64,000 nt of DNA from Microbacterium sp. MYb62 (GCF_002979475.1 NZ_PCOY01000017.1:16834-80833); one strand, 5' to 3'; positions 24,200 to 33,191 are shown, numbered from the stretch's first letter. The notes: a model not told the origin generated them from the sequence alone. Numbers and translations: made by a program.

Positions 24200-25689
24200 C
24201 AGAGCGGCCGTCCGGCGAACCACGGCGCGAGGGCCGTGTAGGCGTCGGCGAAGCGGGCGTGTCGCTCGGCGTAGACGGTGTGACGCCCCGCGTCCGGGGT
24301 GAACTCGGCGGTGACCTCGCTCAGGGCGCGGGCGGCCGAGAAGTCGGTGAGACCGAGCCCGACCGCGGCGGTGACCGCGGCGCCGAGACTGTTCGCCTCT
24401 TCCACGATCGTCCGGCGGCGCACCGGCACTCCCCACACGTCGGCGAGTACCGAGAGGTACACGTCGCTCTGGGCTCCACCGCCGACCGCGTCGATGCGGT
24501 CGATCACGGCGCCGGCTTCGCGGAACGCCTGGATGCAGCTGAGCAGGTTGAACGCGGTGCCCTCGAGCACGGCCCGCACGAGGTGCGCCCTGCCGTGGTG
24601 CCGGGCGAGGCCGACGAATGCGCCGCGGGCATCCGGATCCCACATCGGCGAGCGCTCGCCGAGGAGATAGGGGAGGAAGTAGAGGTCGTCGGTGTCGACG
24701 TCGGCGGAGGCCTCGGCCGTCAGCCGCCCGGTCTCGGGATGCGCGGGGTCGGGGGAGAGGGCCTCGGCGATCCACTGCACCGAGGCGCCGCCGGCCTGCA
24801 TCGTGGCAGTGGGCACGAACGAGCCGGGCACGACGTTGTCGAACGTGAAGGTGCGCATCGCAGGGTCGTGCAGCGGGGCGTCTGCCGCGAACGAGATCCA
24901 CGACGAGGTGCCAAGACACACGTACGCGCCGTCCTCCGGCGCGACGACACCCGAGCCGACGGCCGCCATCGGACCGTCGCCGCCGCCCATCACGACGGGC
25001 ACGCTCGCGGGCAGGCCGAGGGCGTCGGCTGCGGCATCCGTCAGCGTGCCGGCGATCTGCGTGGATTCCACGATCTCGGGGAACAACGCCGCGTCGAGGC
25101 GCGCGGCCCGCAGCACCTCGTCCGACCACGTGCCCGCGGCCTGGTCGTAAGCGTTGGTGCCGGATGCGTCGGAGCGGTCGGTCGCGAGGCGCCCGGTGAG
25201 GCGCAGCACGATGAAGTCCTTCGCGACGCAGACGCGGCGCACGCGCGCCCAGGTGTCGGGCTCGTTGTCGCGCACCCACATGATCTTCTCGACCGAGTAG
25301 GTCGGGTTGAGGCGGTGGCCCAGGATGCCGTAGGCGCGCTCGGCGCCGATCGCGATCTCGAGTTCGCGCTGCTGCGCACCGGCCCTGGTGTCGGCCCAGA
25401 TGATCGCTGGGCGAGCCGGTTCGCCGTCGGCGTCGAGCAGCACCGCGCCCATCATCTGGCCGCTCACCACGAGTCCGGCGATCTCATCGGTCGCGGTGCC
25501 GGTGCGGGCGATCAGGTCACGCGTCGCCGCGACCACCGCGTTCCACCAGTCGGCCGGGTTCTGCTCGGCCACCCCGCCCGCGGCGAAGTGCGCGGGATAG
25601 GGGACGGTGACCGAGGCGACGAGCCGGCCGTCGTCGTGGTGCAGCGACGCCTTGTTCCCGGTCGTGCCCAGGTCGTGCGCGATGATCAT
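24199..25689 (-). CDS. FGGY-family carbohydrate kinase (xylulokinase-like)
   Basis: 496 residues with the two actin-like domains of FGGY kinases: N-terminal phosphate loop AHDLGTTGNKASLH, LVVSGQMMGAVLLD, IIWADTRAGAQQ, and C-terminal DAVGGGAQSDVYLSVLADVWG and SLGAAVTAAVGLG. It phosphorylates a pentulose, polyol or sugar acid with ATP. It follows the PGI-type cupin by nine bases and overlaps the hydroxyacid dehydrogenase. Operon context argues against plain xylose use, as no xylose isomerase is present. The exact substrate is unresolved. Confidence 0.88.
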   Translation of the reverse strand: MIIAHDLGTTGNKASLHHDDGRLVASVTVPYPAHFAAGGVAEQNPADWWNAVVAATRDLIARTGTATDEIAGLVVSGQMMGAVLLDADGEPARPAIIWADTRAGAQQRELEIAIGAERAYGILGHRLNPTYSVEKIMWVRDNEPDTWARVRRVCVAKDFIVLRLTGRLATDRSDASGTNAYDQAAGTWSDEVLRAARLDAALFPEIVESTQIAGTLTDAAADALGLPASVPVVMGGGDGPMAAVGSGVVAPEDGAYVCLGTSSWISFAADAPLHDPAMRTFTFDNVVPGSFVPTATMQAGGASVQWIAEALSPDPAHPETGRLTAEASADVDTDDLYFLPYLLGERSPMWDPDARGAFVGLARHHGRAHLVRAVLEGTAFNLLSCIQAFREAGAVIDRIDAVGGGAQSDVYLSVLADVWGVPVRRRTIVEEANSLGAAVTAAVGLGLTDFSAARALSEVTAEFTPDAGRHTVYAERHARFADAYTALAPWFAGRPL

Positions 25690-25698
25690 GGCCGGAGC

Positions 25699-26274
25699 CT
25701 ATTCCGCGTAGGGACGCAGGTCGACGCCGCCGGCTGCGCGGTAGGCGCGCGAGCCCATGCCGTGCTCGAGCACCCAGCCGTAGTCGTGTCCTGCCCCTCC
25801 CGGATACACCGCGAGGAAGGCGTAGGGCTCGTCGCCGGTGTTGACCGAGCGGTGCGCCCAGCCCGGCGGGATGTAGCCGATCGTGCCGGGGAGCATGTCG
25901 AGCCACTCGGTGCGCTCGCCGTCGAACATGAGCAGGCCCCCCTGGCCCTTGAGTGCCAGGTAGATCTCGCCCTGGTGGTCCGGGTGCTGGTGGCCCTTGG
26001 TCATCCAGAGCTCGCCGCCGGTGTCGCCGGGCATGATCGTGGTGATCGACTGCGGCAGCTCGCGGTCGACCTCGGGCACGGGGGAGCTGACGACCGTGTA
26101 GACCACCGGGTTCTCGCCTGCCGATGCCGTGGCCCAGGCGTCCGCGTCGAGGAAGAGCCCTTCGAGGTCGGACATCCGTCGGGTGAGGGTCGGTCCTTCG
26201 GGGGAGAGCGTCAGCTTCTCGGCGTCGAAGGCGATCGCCATCGGAGAGATCGGCGGGGTGTGGAACTCGGGCAT
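25699..26274 (-). CDS. Cupin-type phosphoglucose isomerase family protein
   Basis: 191 residues of the GPI cupin family. The metal motif MTKGHQHPDHQGEIYLALKGQG (split: GHQHPDHQGEIY and LALKGQGG) supplies His, His, Glu, and a second motif GYIPPGWAHRSVNTGDEPY supplies the late His. Classical members isomerise glucose- and fructose-6-phosphate. Outside archaea they often sit in sugar operons and may act on other aldose phosphates or free aldoses. The ATG at 26274 is preceded by AGGAG and is the first gene of its operon. Two strong ACCTGT operators lie 35-75 bases upstream. Confidence 0.8.
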   Translation of the reverse strand: MPEFHTPPISPMAIAFDAEKLTLSPEGPTLTRRMSDLEGLFLDADAWATASAGENPVVYTVVSSPVPEVDRELPQSITTIMPGDTGGELWMTKGHQHPDHQGEIYLALKGQGGLLMFDGERTEWLDMLPGTIGYIPPGWAHRSVNTGDEPYAFLAVYPGGAGHDYGWVLEHGMGSRAYRAAGGVDLRPYAE

Positions 26275-26308
26275 CGGTGCTCCTCGTAACGGTGCTGCGG
26301 CGCTGCGC

Positions 26309-26348
26309 AACCTGTAATGACAGGTTCACTGTACCTGTTATGACAGGT
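26309..26348. promoter_or_regulatory. Pair of ACCTGT-N4-ACAGGT operators before the PGI-cupin operon
   Basis: AACCTGTAATGACAGGTT at 26309-26326 (7-base perfect arms) and ACCTGTTATGACAGGT at 26333-26348 (6-base arms). Their centres are 23 bases apart. These are the best-formed copies in the window and define the consensus. Confidence 0.8.
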
Positions 26349-26368
26349 TGCGTCCAGAGCGTGTGCCG

Positions 26369-26456
26369 TTCCGGTCGCAGCTGGTGTCGCCTGCTGCAGC
26401 TCCGGTCACAGTCGGTGCCGCCTGATCGCGAAGAATCCGGTAGGAACTGCGACCGG
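26369..26456. repeat. Intergenic hairpin element, family B copy 1
   Basis: Perfect outer arms CCGGTCGCAG (26371-26380) and CTGCGACCGG (26447-26456). Inside is a direct second copy of the left half, CTCCGGTCACAG...GGTGCCGCCTG against TTCCGGTCGCAG...GGTGTCGCCTG. It shares the TCCGGTCGCA core with elements at 51028-51088 and 55337-55395. Confidence 0.7.
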
Positions 26457-26505
26457 AGCGCTGAGCGTCAGCCGGAGCGGCCGAGGCGGCCGGAGCCGCG
26501 CCGGC

Positions 26506-27042
26506 TCAGTGCGCCGCGAGCCGAGCGCGGTAGGCGGCGACGGCGTTGCGGTTCGCGCACGTCGTCGAGCAGTAGCGCTTCGAGCGGTTGCGGGAGAGAT
26601 CGAGCGAGATCGACTGGCAGGTGTCGTCCGCGCATACGGTGAGGCGCGAGCCCTCGTCCGCGCGGATGACGTCGATCAGGGCCATCGCGGTCTCGACCAG
26701 GACGCGTTCGGCGAGGGGATGGTCGTCGGCGACGGCGTGCAGGTGCCAGTCCACGCCGTCGTGGCGACGGAGTGCGGGGGTAAGGCGGGACTCCGCGAGG
26801 GCATCGTTCACGTGGTCGGCCATCTCGTCGCGGGGGGCGAGCAGCATCTCACGCAGGCGCGGGCGCAATCGACGCAGGGAGGCGACCTCTTCCTCGTCGC
26901 GGTCGAGTCGACCCGTGTAGGGGAACTCCTGGAGGAACGCGTGCTCGTCATCGAGGTCGACGAGCGTGTCCGGCTGTTCCGCCGAGTTCGCAAGCCAGAC
27001 GGCGGAACGCAGCGCCTCCTCCGTGTCATCGGTGAAGATCAT
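26506..27042 (-). CDS. ABATE/CGNR zinc-finger transcriptional regulator
   Basis: 178 residues: an N-terminal ABATE domain (about 1-125; WLANSAEQPDTLVDLDD, RLRPRLREMLL) and a C-terminal CGNR zinc finger with four cysteines (CADDTC ... RYCSTTCANRNAVAAYR). This actinobacterial regulator type commonly sits divergent to a transporter gene. Here it is divergent from an EamA exporter with only 39 bases between start codons, so it probably controls that gene and itself. The CGNR signature reads CANR in this protein, a common variation. Confidence 0.88.
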   Translation of the reverse strand: MIFTDDTEEALRSAVWLANSAEQPDTLVDLDDEHAFLQEFPYTGRLDRDEEEVASLRRLRPRLREMLLAPRDEMADHVNDALAESRLTPALRRHDGVDWHLHAVADDHPLAERVLVETAMALIDVIRADEGSRLTVCADDTCQSISLDLSRNRSKRYCSTTCANRNAVAAYRARLAAH

Positions 27043-27043
27043 G

Positions 27044-27073
27044 TTGACATCTTACAGCCGGCGAGAGTAGCGT
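27044..27073 (+). promoter_or_regulatory. Predicted promoter of the EamA gene
   Basis: TTGACA at 27044-27049 and TAGCGT at 27068-27073, spacer 18. Transcription would begin about two bases before the ATG at 27082, giving an essentially leaderless message. Confidence 0.6.
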
Positions 27074-27081
27074 CATCGATC

Positions 27082-28089
27082 ATGAGCAAGGTGAGCAGTG
27101 ACATCACGGTCACCGCGGTGAACGGGGTGCGCCTCGGGCTGCCGCTCGCGATCGCCGCGGCGTTCGCCTTCGGGATGTCGGGTGCGTGGGCGCGGGGGCT
27201 CATCGATGCGGGGTGGACGCCCGGAGCCGCCGTCACCGCGCGCATCTGGGTCGCCGCCCTCGTGCTGCTCATCCCCACGATCCTGTCCCTTCGCGGGCGG
27301 TGGGGGTTGCTGCGGCGCAACGCGGGCATGATCCTCGCCTACGGACTGCTCGCGGTCACTGCGACGCAACTCTTCTACTTCCAGGCCGTCGCGGTCATGG
27401 ATGTCGGTCTCGCGCTGCTCATCGAGTACACCGCTCCGGTCGCGGTGCTGCTGTGGCTGTGGGTGCGGCGCGGTGAGCGGCCGACCCGTCGGAGCATCAT
27501 CGGCGCCGCCATCGCGTTCGTCGGCCTGGTGCTCATGCTCGACATCCTCACGGGGGCCGACGTGAACGTGGCCGGCATCCTGTGGGCACTCGGGGCCATG
27601 GTCGGCGCCGCGACCTACTTCGTGCTCTCGGCCAAGGTCGACACGGGTCTGCCGCCCATCGCCCTCGCCGGCAGCGGCCTGCTGTTGGGTGCATTCGGAC
27701 TCACCGCCGCCGGCGCGATCGGTGTGCTGCCGATCAGATGGACGACCGACGACATCGCGTACCGGTTCGGCAGCGTGCCGTGGTTCGTCCCGGTGCTGGC
27801 GATGGGCGTCGTCGCGACGGCGCTCGCGTATCTGCTGGGCATCGCCTCGACCCGGATGCTGGGTTCGCGGCTCGCGTCCTTCGTGGCGCTCGCCGAGGTC
27901 GTTGCCGCACTCCTGTTCGGGTGGCTTCTGCTCGGACAGCTCCCCGACCTGCTGCAGGCGCTCGGGGGAGTGCTCGTGCTCGTCGGCGTCGTGGTGGTCA
28001 AGCTGGGAGAGCCCGTGGCGCCGGAGTTCATCGAGCCCGTGCCCCCAGTCAGGAATGTATACGACGAGAGCAGTCAAGGCGAACACTGA
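27082..28089 (+). CDS. EamA/RhtA-family exporter (DMT superfamily)
   Basis: 335 residues with about ten membrane helices in two EamA repeats (about 15-150 and 165-300), including FGMSGAWARGLIDAGWTPGA, YFQAVAVMDVGLALLIEYTAPV and the second-repeat STRMLGSRLASFVALAEVVAALLFGWLLLGQ. The sequence matches the RhtA-like threonine/homoserine exporter branch. I chose the ATG at 27082 because it follows the divergent promoter directly; upstream in-frame sequence is antisense to the CGNR gene. Likely exports amino acids or related metabolites under CGNR control. Confidence 0.88.
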   Translation: MSKVSSDITVTAVNGVRLGLPLAIAAAFAFGMSGAWARGLIDAGWTPGAAVTARIWVAALVLLIPTILSLRGRWGLLRRNAGMILAYGLLAVTATQLFYFQAVAVMDVGLALLIEYTAPVAVLLWLWVRRGERPTRRSIIGAAIAFVGLVLMLDILTGADVNVAGILWALGAMVGAATYFVLSAKVDTGLPPIALAGSGLLLGAFGLTAAGAIGVLPIRWTTDDIAYRFGSVPWFVPVLAMGVVATALAYLLGIASTRMLGSRLASFVALAEVVAALLFGWLLLGQLPDLLQALGGVLVLVGVVVVKLGEPVAPEFIEPVPPVRNVYDESSQGEH

Positions 28090-28117
28090 CCCCTATTTGT
28101 GACTTTATGTATACACT
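28055..28117. promoter_or_regulatory. Candidate operators and leaderless promoter of the prp operon
   Basis: ATGTATAC occurs at 28055-28062 and 28107-28114, the second as part of the perfect palindrome TGTATACA. TACACT at 28112-28117 sits six bases before the ATG at 28124, the spacing expected for a leaderless -10. The FCD regulator encoded just downstream is the likely binder. Confidence 0.6.
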
Positions 28118-28123
28118 GAGGGC

Positions 28124-28804
28124 ATGAGCATCGTCGTCGAACGCACCTCCGCGAGCGATCGTGCGTATGCGGCGCTGCTCGACGACATCCAGTCCGGTTC
28201 CCTCCCCGCCGGCTTCGTGCTCGGCGAGGTCGAACAGGCCGAACGCCTCGGCGTGAGTCGCACCCCGATGCGCGAAGCGCTGCGACGGCTCATCGCGGAT
28301 GGGCTCGTCGTGCAGCAGTCGCCGCGGGTCACTGTGGTCGCCGACCTGGATGCCGACGACATCCGCTCGCTCTTCGAGATCCGCCGCGCGCTCGAGGAGA
28401 GCTCGGCCCGTCTCGCCGCCGCCCGCGGGGATGCCGCACTCTTCGCGGCGCTCGCGGACGAATTCGCGCACGTCGACCTCGACGCCGTCGAGGGCCGCGA
28501 CGCGTATTACGCCCTGATCGCCCGCTTCGATGCCGCGCTCGACGCCGCCGTCGCCAACGACTACATCGCGTCGGCACTGCGCACCGTGCGCACGCACCTC
28601 GTGCGTGTGCGTCGGATGGCCCGCGACAAGCCCGCCCGCCTCGCGGCCTCCGCCGCCGAGCACCGCACGATCGCGGAGGCGCTCGCCGCCCGCGACGGCG
28701 ACCTCGCCGCCCATGCCACGCACGTGCACCTGCACAACGCGCTCGCCGGCATCCTCGATTCACTCGACCCCAACGATGTCGATTCCCGCACCAGCGAAGG
28801 ATAA
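28124..28804 (+). CDS. GntR-family regulator with FCD domain, probable regulator of the methylcitrate operon
   Basis: 226 residues: winged HTH (1-75; LGEVEQAERLGVSRTPMREALRRL, VVQQSPRVTVV) and an FCD domain (about 80-215; LFEIRRALEESSARLAA, YYALIARFDAALDAAVANDYI, SAAEHRTIAEALAARDGDLAA). It lies three bases before prpD and seems to head the prp operon, so it probably autoregulates and senses propionate-derived metabolites such as 2-methylcitrate. No usual ribosome site precedes the ATG, in line with a leaderless transcript. Confidence 0.87.
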   Translation: MSIVVERTSASDRAYAALLDDIQSGSLPAGFVLGEVEQAERLGVSRTPMREALRRLIADGLVVQQSPRVTVVADLDADDIRSLFEIRRALEESSARLAAARGDAALFAALADEFAHVDLDAVEGRDAYYALIARFDAALDAAVANDYIASALRTVRTHLVRVRRMARDKPARLAASAAEHRTIAEALAARDGDLAAHATHVHLHNALAGILDSLDPNDVDSRTSEG

Positions 28805-28807
28805 GAA

Positions 28808-30334
28808 ATGACCGTCACCCACCACGTCCGTGTGCACCGCAGCGACGAGAACCTCGCCCGCGAAGACCAGCTCGCCTGGAAGATCGCCGAGGTCGCGGCC
28901 GACCAGGTCGAGGTCGAGCAGGACGTCGTCGACATGATCATCAACCGCATCATCGACAACGCCTCGGTGGCGGCGGCATCCCTCACCCGCGCCCCGATCA
29001 ACGCGGCCCGCGCGCAGGCGTTCAGTCACCCCGTCTCGACTGGCGGCGTCGGCGCGAACCTCTTCGGTGCGGCGCTCGACCACCGCACCAGCCCCGAGTG
29101 GGCGGCGTGGGCGAACGGCGTGGCCGTGCGCGAGCTCGACTACCACGACACATTCCTCGCCGCCGAGTACTCGCACCCGGGCGACAACATCCCGCCGATC
29201 CTCGCAGTCGCCCAGCACGCCAGCAAGGACGGCCGGGCTCTCGTGCGCGGCATCGCCACCGGCTACGAGATCCAGATGGATCTGGTGCGCGCGATCTGCC
29301 TGCACAAGCACAAGATCGACCACGTCGCCCACCTCGGCCCGTCGGCCGCCGCCGGAATCGGCACCCTGCTCGGCCTCGACGTCGAGACCATCTACCAGGC
29401 CGTCGGCCAGGGACTGCACACGACGACCGCCACGCGTCAGAGCCGCAAGGGCGAGATCTCCACCTGGAAGGCGCACGCTCCGGCCTTCGCCGGCAAGATG
29501 GCCGTGGAGGCGGTCGACCGGGCGATGCGCGGGCAGACCAGCCCCGCCCCGATCTACGAAGGCGAAGACGGCGTGATCGCCTGGATGCTCGACGGCAAGG
29601 ACGCGTCCTACGACGTGCCGCTGCCTGCCACCGGTGAGCCCAAGCGCGCGATCCTCGACTCGTACACGAAGGAGCACTCCGCCGAGTACCAGGCCCAGGC
29701 GCTGATCGACCTCGCCCGCAAGCTCGGCACCTCGAACCCCGCACTGCGCGACCCCGCGAACATCGCGTCGATCGTCATCCACACCAGCCACCACACCCAC
29801 AACGTGATCGGCTCCGGCGCGAACGACCCGCAGAAGTACGACCCGACCGCCTCGCGCGAGACGCTCGACCACTCGGTGCCCTACATCTTCGCGGTCGCAC
29901 TGCAGGATGGTGGCTGGCACCACGTCGACTCCTACGCCCCCGAGCGCGCGGGCCGTGCCGACACCGTCGCGCTGTGGCACAAGGTCACAACGGCCGAGGA
30001 TGCCGAGTGGACGCGCCGCTACCACTCCGAGGACCCCGCCGAGAAGGCGTTCGGCGGTCGCGTCGAGATCCGCCTGACCGACGGCTCGACCGTGGTCGAC
30101 GAGATCGCCGTGGCCGATGCGCACCCGCTGGGAGCTCGTCCGTTCGCCCGTGAGAACTACATCGCGAAGTTCCGTCTGCTGGCGGAGCCCGTGCTCGAGC
30201 CGGCCGAGATCGAGCGGTTCCTCGCCCTTGTGCAGCGCCTGCCCGAGCTGACCGCGGCCGAGGTCGGCGAGCTGTCGATCGTCGCGAAGCCCGGCCTGCT
30301 CGACGCGGCGCCGGCACCCGCGGGGCTGTTCTGA
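28808..30334 (+). CDS. prpD: 2-methylcitrate dehydratase PrpD (MmgE/PrpD family)
   Basis: 508 residues, normal for PrpD. Conserved blocks include [92 protein letters not shown] and [15 protein letters not shown] ([15 protein letters not shown]). It dehydrates 2-methylcitrate to 2-methyl-cis-aconitate in propionyl-CoA disposal. It overlaps prpB by one base (TGATG). No acnD-like aconitase or prpF is in the window, so this organism uses the PrpD form of the pathway. Confidence 0.93.
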   Translation: MTVTHHVRVHRSDENLAREDQLAWKIAEVAADQVEVEQDVVDMIINRIIDNASVAAASLTRAPINAARAQAFSHPVSTGGVGANLFGAALDHRTSPEWAAWANGVAVRELDYHDTFLAAEYSHPGDNIPPILAVAQHASKDGRALVRGIATGYEIQMDLVRAICLHKHKIDHVAHLGPSAAAGIGTLLGLDVETIYQAVGQGLHTTTATRQSRKGEISTWKAHAPAFAGKMAVEAVDRAMRGQTSPAPIYEGEDGVIAWMLDGKDASYDVPLPATGEPKRAILDSYTKEHSAEYQAQALIDLARKLGTSNPALRDPANIASIVIHTSHHTHNVIGSGANDPQKYDPTASRETLDHSVPYIFAVALQDGGWHHVDSYAPERAGRADTVALWHKVTTAEDAEWTRRYHSEDPAEKAFGGRVEIRLTDGSTVVDEIAVADAHPLGARPFARENYIAKFRLLAEPVLEPAEIERFLALVQRLPELTAAEVGELSIVAKPGLLDAAPAPAGLF

Positions 30335-31242
30335 TGCTGTACTCCACCGTCACGCCCGCCGAGAAGCGCCGGCTGTTCCGCGAGCGCCTCGCGAGCGGTG
30401 AGCTGCTGCGCTTCCCCGGTGCGTTCAACCCGCTGAGCGCCCGCCTGATCGAGCAGAAGGGCTTCGACGGCGTCTACATCTCCGGTGCCGTGCTCTCGGC
30501 CGATCTGGGCCTGCCCGACATCGGACTCACCACGCTCACCGAGGTGGCCGGTCGGGCGAAGCAGATCGCCCGGATGACCGACCTCCCCGCGATCGTCGAC
30601 GCCGACACCGGCTTCGGCGAGCCGATGAACGTCGCCCGCACGATCCAGGAGATCGAAGACGCGGGCCTCGCCGGCACGCACATCGAGGACCAGATCAACC
30701 CGAAGCGCTGCGGCCACCTCGACGGCAAGGCCGTGGTCGACGAGAACACCGCGATCAAGCGCATCCGTGCCGCCGCCGATGCCCGTCGCGACGAGAACTT
30801 CCTCATCATGGCACGCACCGACATCCGGGCTGTCGAGGGGCTGGATGCGGCGATCGACCGGGCCAAGGCGCTGGTGGATGCCGGTGCCGACGCGGTGTTC
30901 CCGGAGGCGATGCGCACGCTGGCCGAGTTCGAGGCGATGGCCGAGGCGCTCGACGTGCCGATCCTGGCGAACATGACCGAGTTCGGCAAGAGCGAGCTGT
31001 TCTCCGTGGACCAGCTGCGCGACGCCGGGGTGAACCTGGTCATCTGGCCTGTGTCGCTGTTGCGCATCTCGATGGGGGCGGCGGGCCGTGCGCTCGATAC
31101 GCTGAACGACGAGGGGCACCTGACCTCGAAGCTCGGCGAGATGCAGCACCGCGCCGATCTCTACGATCTGATCGACTACGAGTCGTACAACCATTTCGAC
31201 TCGGGCGTCTTCAACTTCACACTCGACACCACCGAACGCTGA
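30334..31242 (+). CDS. prpB: Methylisocitrate lyase PrpB
   Basis: 302 residues of the isocitrate lyase/PEP mutase superfamily. The catalytic KRCGH motif is at 124-128 (Cys126), with metal and substrate residues in IVDADTGFGEP, THIEDQINPKRCGH, IMARTD and ANMTEFGKS. It splits 2-methylisocitrate into pyruvate and succinate. The ATG shares a base with the prpD stop. A 77-base gap containing an inverted repeat separates it from prpC. Confidence 0.95.
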   Translation: MLYSTVTPAEKRRLFRERLASGELLRFPGAFNPLSARLIEQKGFDGVYISGAVLSADLGLPDIGLTTLTEVAGRAKQIARMTDLPAIVDADTGFGEPMNVARTIQEIEDAGLAGTHIEDQINPKRCGHLDGKAVVDENTAIKRIRAAADARRDENFLIMARTDIRAVEGLDAAIDRAKALVDAGADAVFPEAMRTLAEFEAMAEALDVPILANMTEFGKSELFSVDQLRDAGVNLVIWPVSLLRISMGAAGRALDTLNDEGHLTSKLGEMQHRADLYDLIDYESYNHFDSGVFNFTLDTTER

Positions 31243-31261
31243 GTGCAGCGAAGCGGACAGC

Positions 31262-31299
31262 CGACTCGGTTGCCGAGCGAGGAGCGAAGCGACGAGTCG
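31262..31299. repeat. Inverted repeat between prpB and prpC
   Basis: CGACTCG (31262-31268) pairs with CGAGTCG (31293-31299), with an inner CTCGG-TTG-CCGAG (31266-31278) hairpin. The GAGCGAAGCGACGAGTCGAA-like composition recalls dispersed intergenic repeats I associate with Microbacteriaceae, but only one copy is in this window. Confidence 0.45.
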
Positions 31300-31319
31300 A
31301 AGTACACGAAGGAGTGACC

Positions 31320-32453
31320 ATGACCGAGCCGGACATCAAGAAGGGCCTCGCGGGCGTCGTCGTCGATACGACCGCGATCTCGAAGGTCAACCCCGAGACG
31401 AACAGCCTGCTGTACCGCGGCTACCCGGTGCAGGAGTTGGCCGACACGCAGCCGTTCGAGGCCGTCGCGTACCTGCTGTGGAACGGCGAGCTGCCGACTC
31501 CGGAAGAGCTCGCGGCGTTCCGGCTCGAGGAGCGGAAGCACCGCGCCCTCGCCGACAACGTCAAGACCGCGATCGACCTGGTGCCGCTCGACGCCCACCC
31601 GATGGACGAGGTGCGCACCGCGGTCAGCCTGATCGGGGCCTCCGACCCCGGTGCCGGCGGCTCGGTGCTGGATGCGGGCGGCAGCCCGGAGCAGAACCTC
31701 GAGCGCAGCATCCGCCTGTTCGCCGCCCTCCCGGCGATCGTCGCGTACGGTCAGCGTCGTCGTCGCGGCCAGGAGATCATCGCCCCGCGCGACGACCTCG
31801 ACTACTCCGCGAACTTCCTCTGGATGACGTTCGGCGAAGAGGCGGACGCCGTCGTGGTGGATGCCTTCAACCGCTCGATGATCCTGTACGCCGAGCACTC
31901 CTTCAACGCCTCGACGTTCACCGCACGCGTGATCGCCTCGACGCTGAGCGACATCTACTCGGCCGTGGTCGGTGCGATCGGCGCGCTCAAGGGGCCGCTG
32001 CACGGTGGCGCCAACGAGGCGGTGCTGCATATCTTCGACGACATCGGCACGGCCGACAACGTCGTGCCCTGGCTCGACAAGGCTCTCGCCGAGAAGCGGA
32101 AGATCATGGGCTTCGGGCACCGCGTCTACAAGAAGGGCGACTCCCGCGTGCCGACCATGAAGGCCGCGCTCGACACCCTCGTGGAGCACTACGACCGCCC
32201 CGAGGTCGCGGCCCTCTACGACGCGCTCGAGTCGGAGTTCGTCGCACGCAAGGGCATCTACCCGAACCTCGACTACCCCTCGGGCCCGGCGTACAACCTG
32301 ATCGGTTTCGACACCCTCACCTTCACACCGCTGTTCGTGGCGGCGCGGGTGACCGGCTGGACCGCCCACGTGATCGAGCAGGCCGGGTCGAACGCCCTCA
32401 TCCGTCCGCTGTCCTTCTACGACGGCCCCGACGAGCGGCACGTCACCGCCTGA
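31320..32453 (+). CDS. prpC: 2-methylcitrate synthase/citrate synthase PrpC
   Basis: 377 residues, the short type II-like citrate synthase length of PrpC. Catalytic histidines are in GPLHGGANEAVL and MGFGHRVYKKGDSR, and the aspartate in the C-terminal region around YPNLDYPSGP. It condenses propionyl-CoA with oxaloacetate. I chose the ATG at 31320 with GAAGGAG six bases upstream; the GTG at 31314 overlaps that site. Final gene of the prp operon, closed by a strong terminator. It may also have citrate synthase activity. Confidence 0.93.
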   Translation: MTEPDIKKGLAGVVVDTTAISKVNPETNSLLYRGYPVQELADTQPFEAVAYLLWNGELPTPEELAAFRLEERKHRALADNVKTAIDLVPLDAHPMDEVRTAVSLIGASDPGAGGSVLDAGGSPEQNLERSIRLFAALPAIVAYGQRRRRGQEIIAPRDDLDYSANFLWMTFGEEADAVVVDAFNRSMILYAEHSFNASTFTARVIASTLSDIYSAVVGAIGALKGPLHGGANEAVLHIFDDIGTADNVVPWLDKALAEKRKIMGFGHRVYKKGDSRVPTMKAALDTLVEHYDRPEVAALYDALESEFVARKGIYPNLDYPSGPAYNLIGFDTLTFTPLFVAARVTGWTAHVIEQAGSNALIRPLSFYDGPDERHVTA

Positions 32454-32475
32454 GTATTCGACGTCTCGGCGTAAG

Positions 32476-32508
32476 AATGGCCCCGTCTCGGCAGCAGACG
32501 GGGCCATT
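32476..32508 (+). terminator. Terminator after prpC
   Basis: AATGGCCCCGTCT and AGACGGGGCCATT form a perfect 13-base stem with a 7-base loop. It stands between convergent prpC and DJ-1 genes and can serve both. Confidence 0.9.
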
Positions 32509-32525
32509 CGCGTGTTCGGTCCCGC

Positions 32526-33191
32526 TCAGGCGAGCGCGGCGACGAGCGCGCGAGCCGCGGATGCCGACGACTGGGGGTTCTGGCCGGTGATGAGCTGCCC
32601 GTCGATCACGGTGTGGTCGCTCCACGGTGAGGCGATGTCGAGTTCGGCGCCCCGTGCCCGCAGTTCGCTCTCGAGCAGGAACGGGGCACGGTCGGCGAGG
32701 CCGCCGATGCGCTCCTCTTCGTCGGTGAACCCGGTGATGCGGCGTCCGGCCACGACCGATTCCCCTGCCGCGGTGCGGGCCGGGAGCAGAGCCGCGAGCC
32801 CGTGGCAGACGGCGGCGAGCGGGCGTCCGGCGGCGAGGGTCGCCGTGATCAGCGCGGCGGAGTCTTCGTCGACCGCCAGATCCTGCATGGGGCCGTGACC
32901 GCCGGGGTAGTAGACCGCGTCATACGCAGCGGGGTCGACGTCGGCCAGAACCAGCGGGGCGATGAGCTCGTCGATCGCGGCGATCGACTCGGCGTCGCCC
33001 TCGGCGAGGCTGGACGCATCGGCCACCGGTGCGACGCCACCCGGGGTCGCGAACGACACCGTGTGGCCGGCCTCGCTGAGCAGGCGGTAGGGGGTCAGCA
33101 GTTCTTCCGCCCAGTAGCCGGTCGCGTGCGCGGTGCCATCGGCGAGGGTCCAGGTGCGGGCGCCGGTGACGACGAAGAGAACAGAGGACAT
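32526..33191 (-). CDS. DJ-1/PfpI-family (type 1 glutamine amidotransferase-like) protein
   Basis: 221 residues: nucleophile elbow LAAVCHGLAAL (Cys about 130) preceded by YYPGGHGPMQDL (oxyanion loop) and DVDPAAYDAV. This matches Hsp31-like/HchA-related members that act as glyoxalase III or protein deglycases. N-terminal VLFVVTGARTWTLADGTAHATGYWAEELLTPY (in parts) is typical of that branch. It is divergent from the LysR gene at 33285, which may regulate it. Confidence 0.85.
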   Translation of the reverse strand: MSSVLFVVTGARTWTLADGTAHATGYWAEELLTPYRLLSEAGHTVSFATPGGVAPVADASSLAEGDAESIAAIDELIAPLVLADVDPAAYDAVYYPGGHGPMQDLAVDEDSAALITATLAAGRPLAAVCHGLAALLPARTAAGESVVAGRRITGFTDEEERIGGLADRAPFLLESELRARGAELDIASPWSDHTVIDGQLITGQNPQSSASAARALVAALA

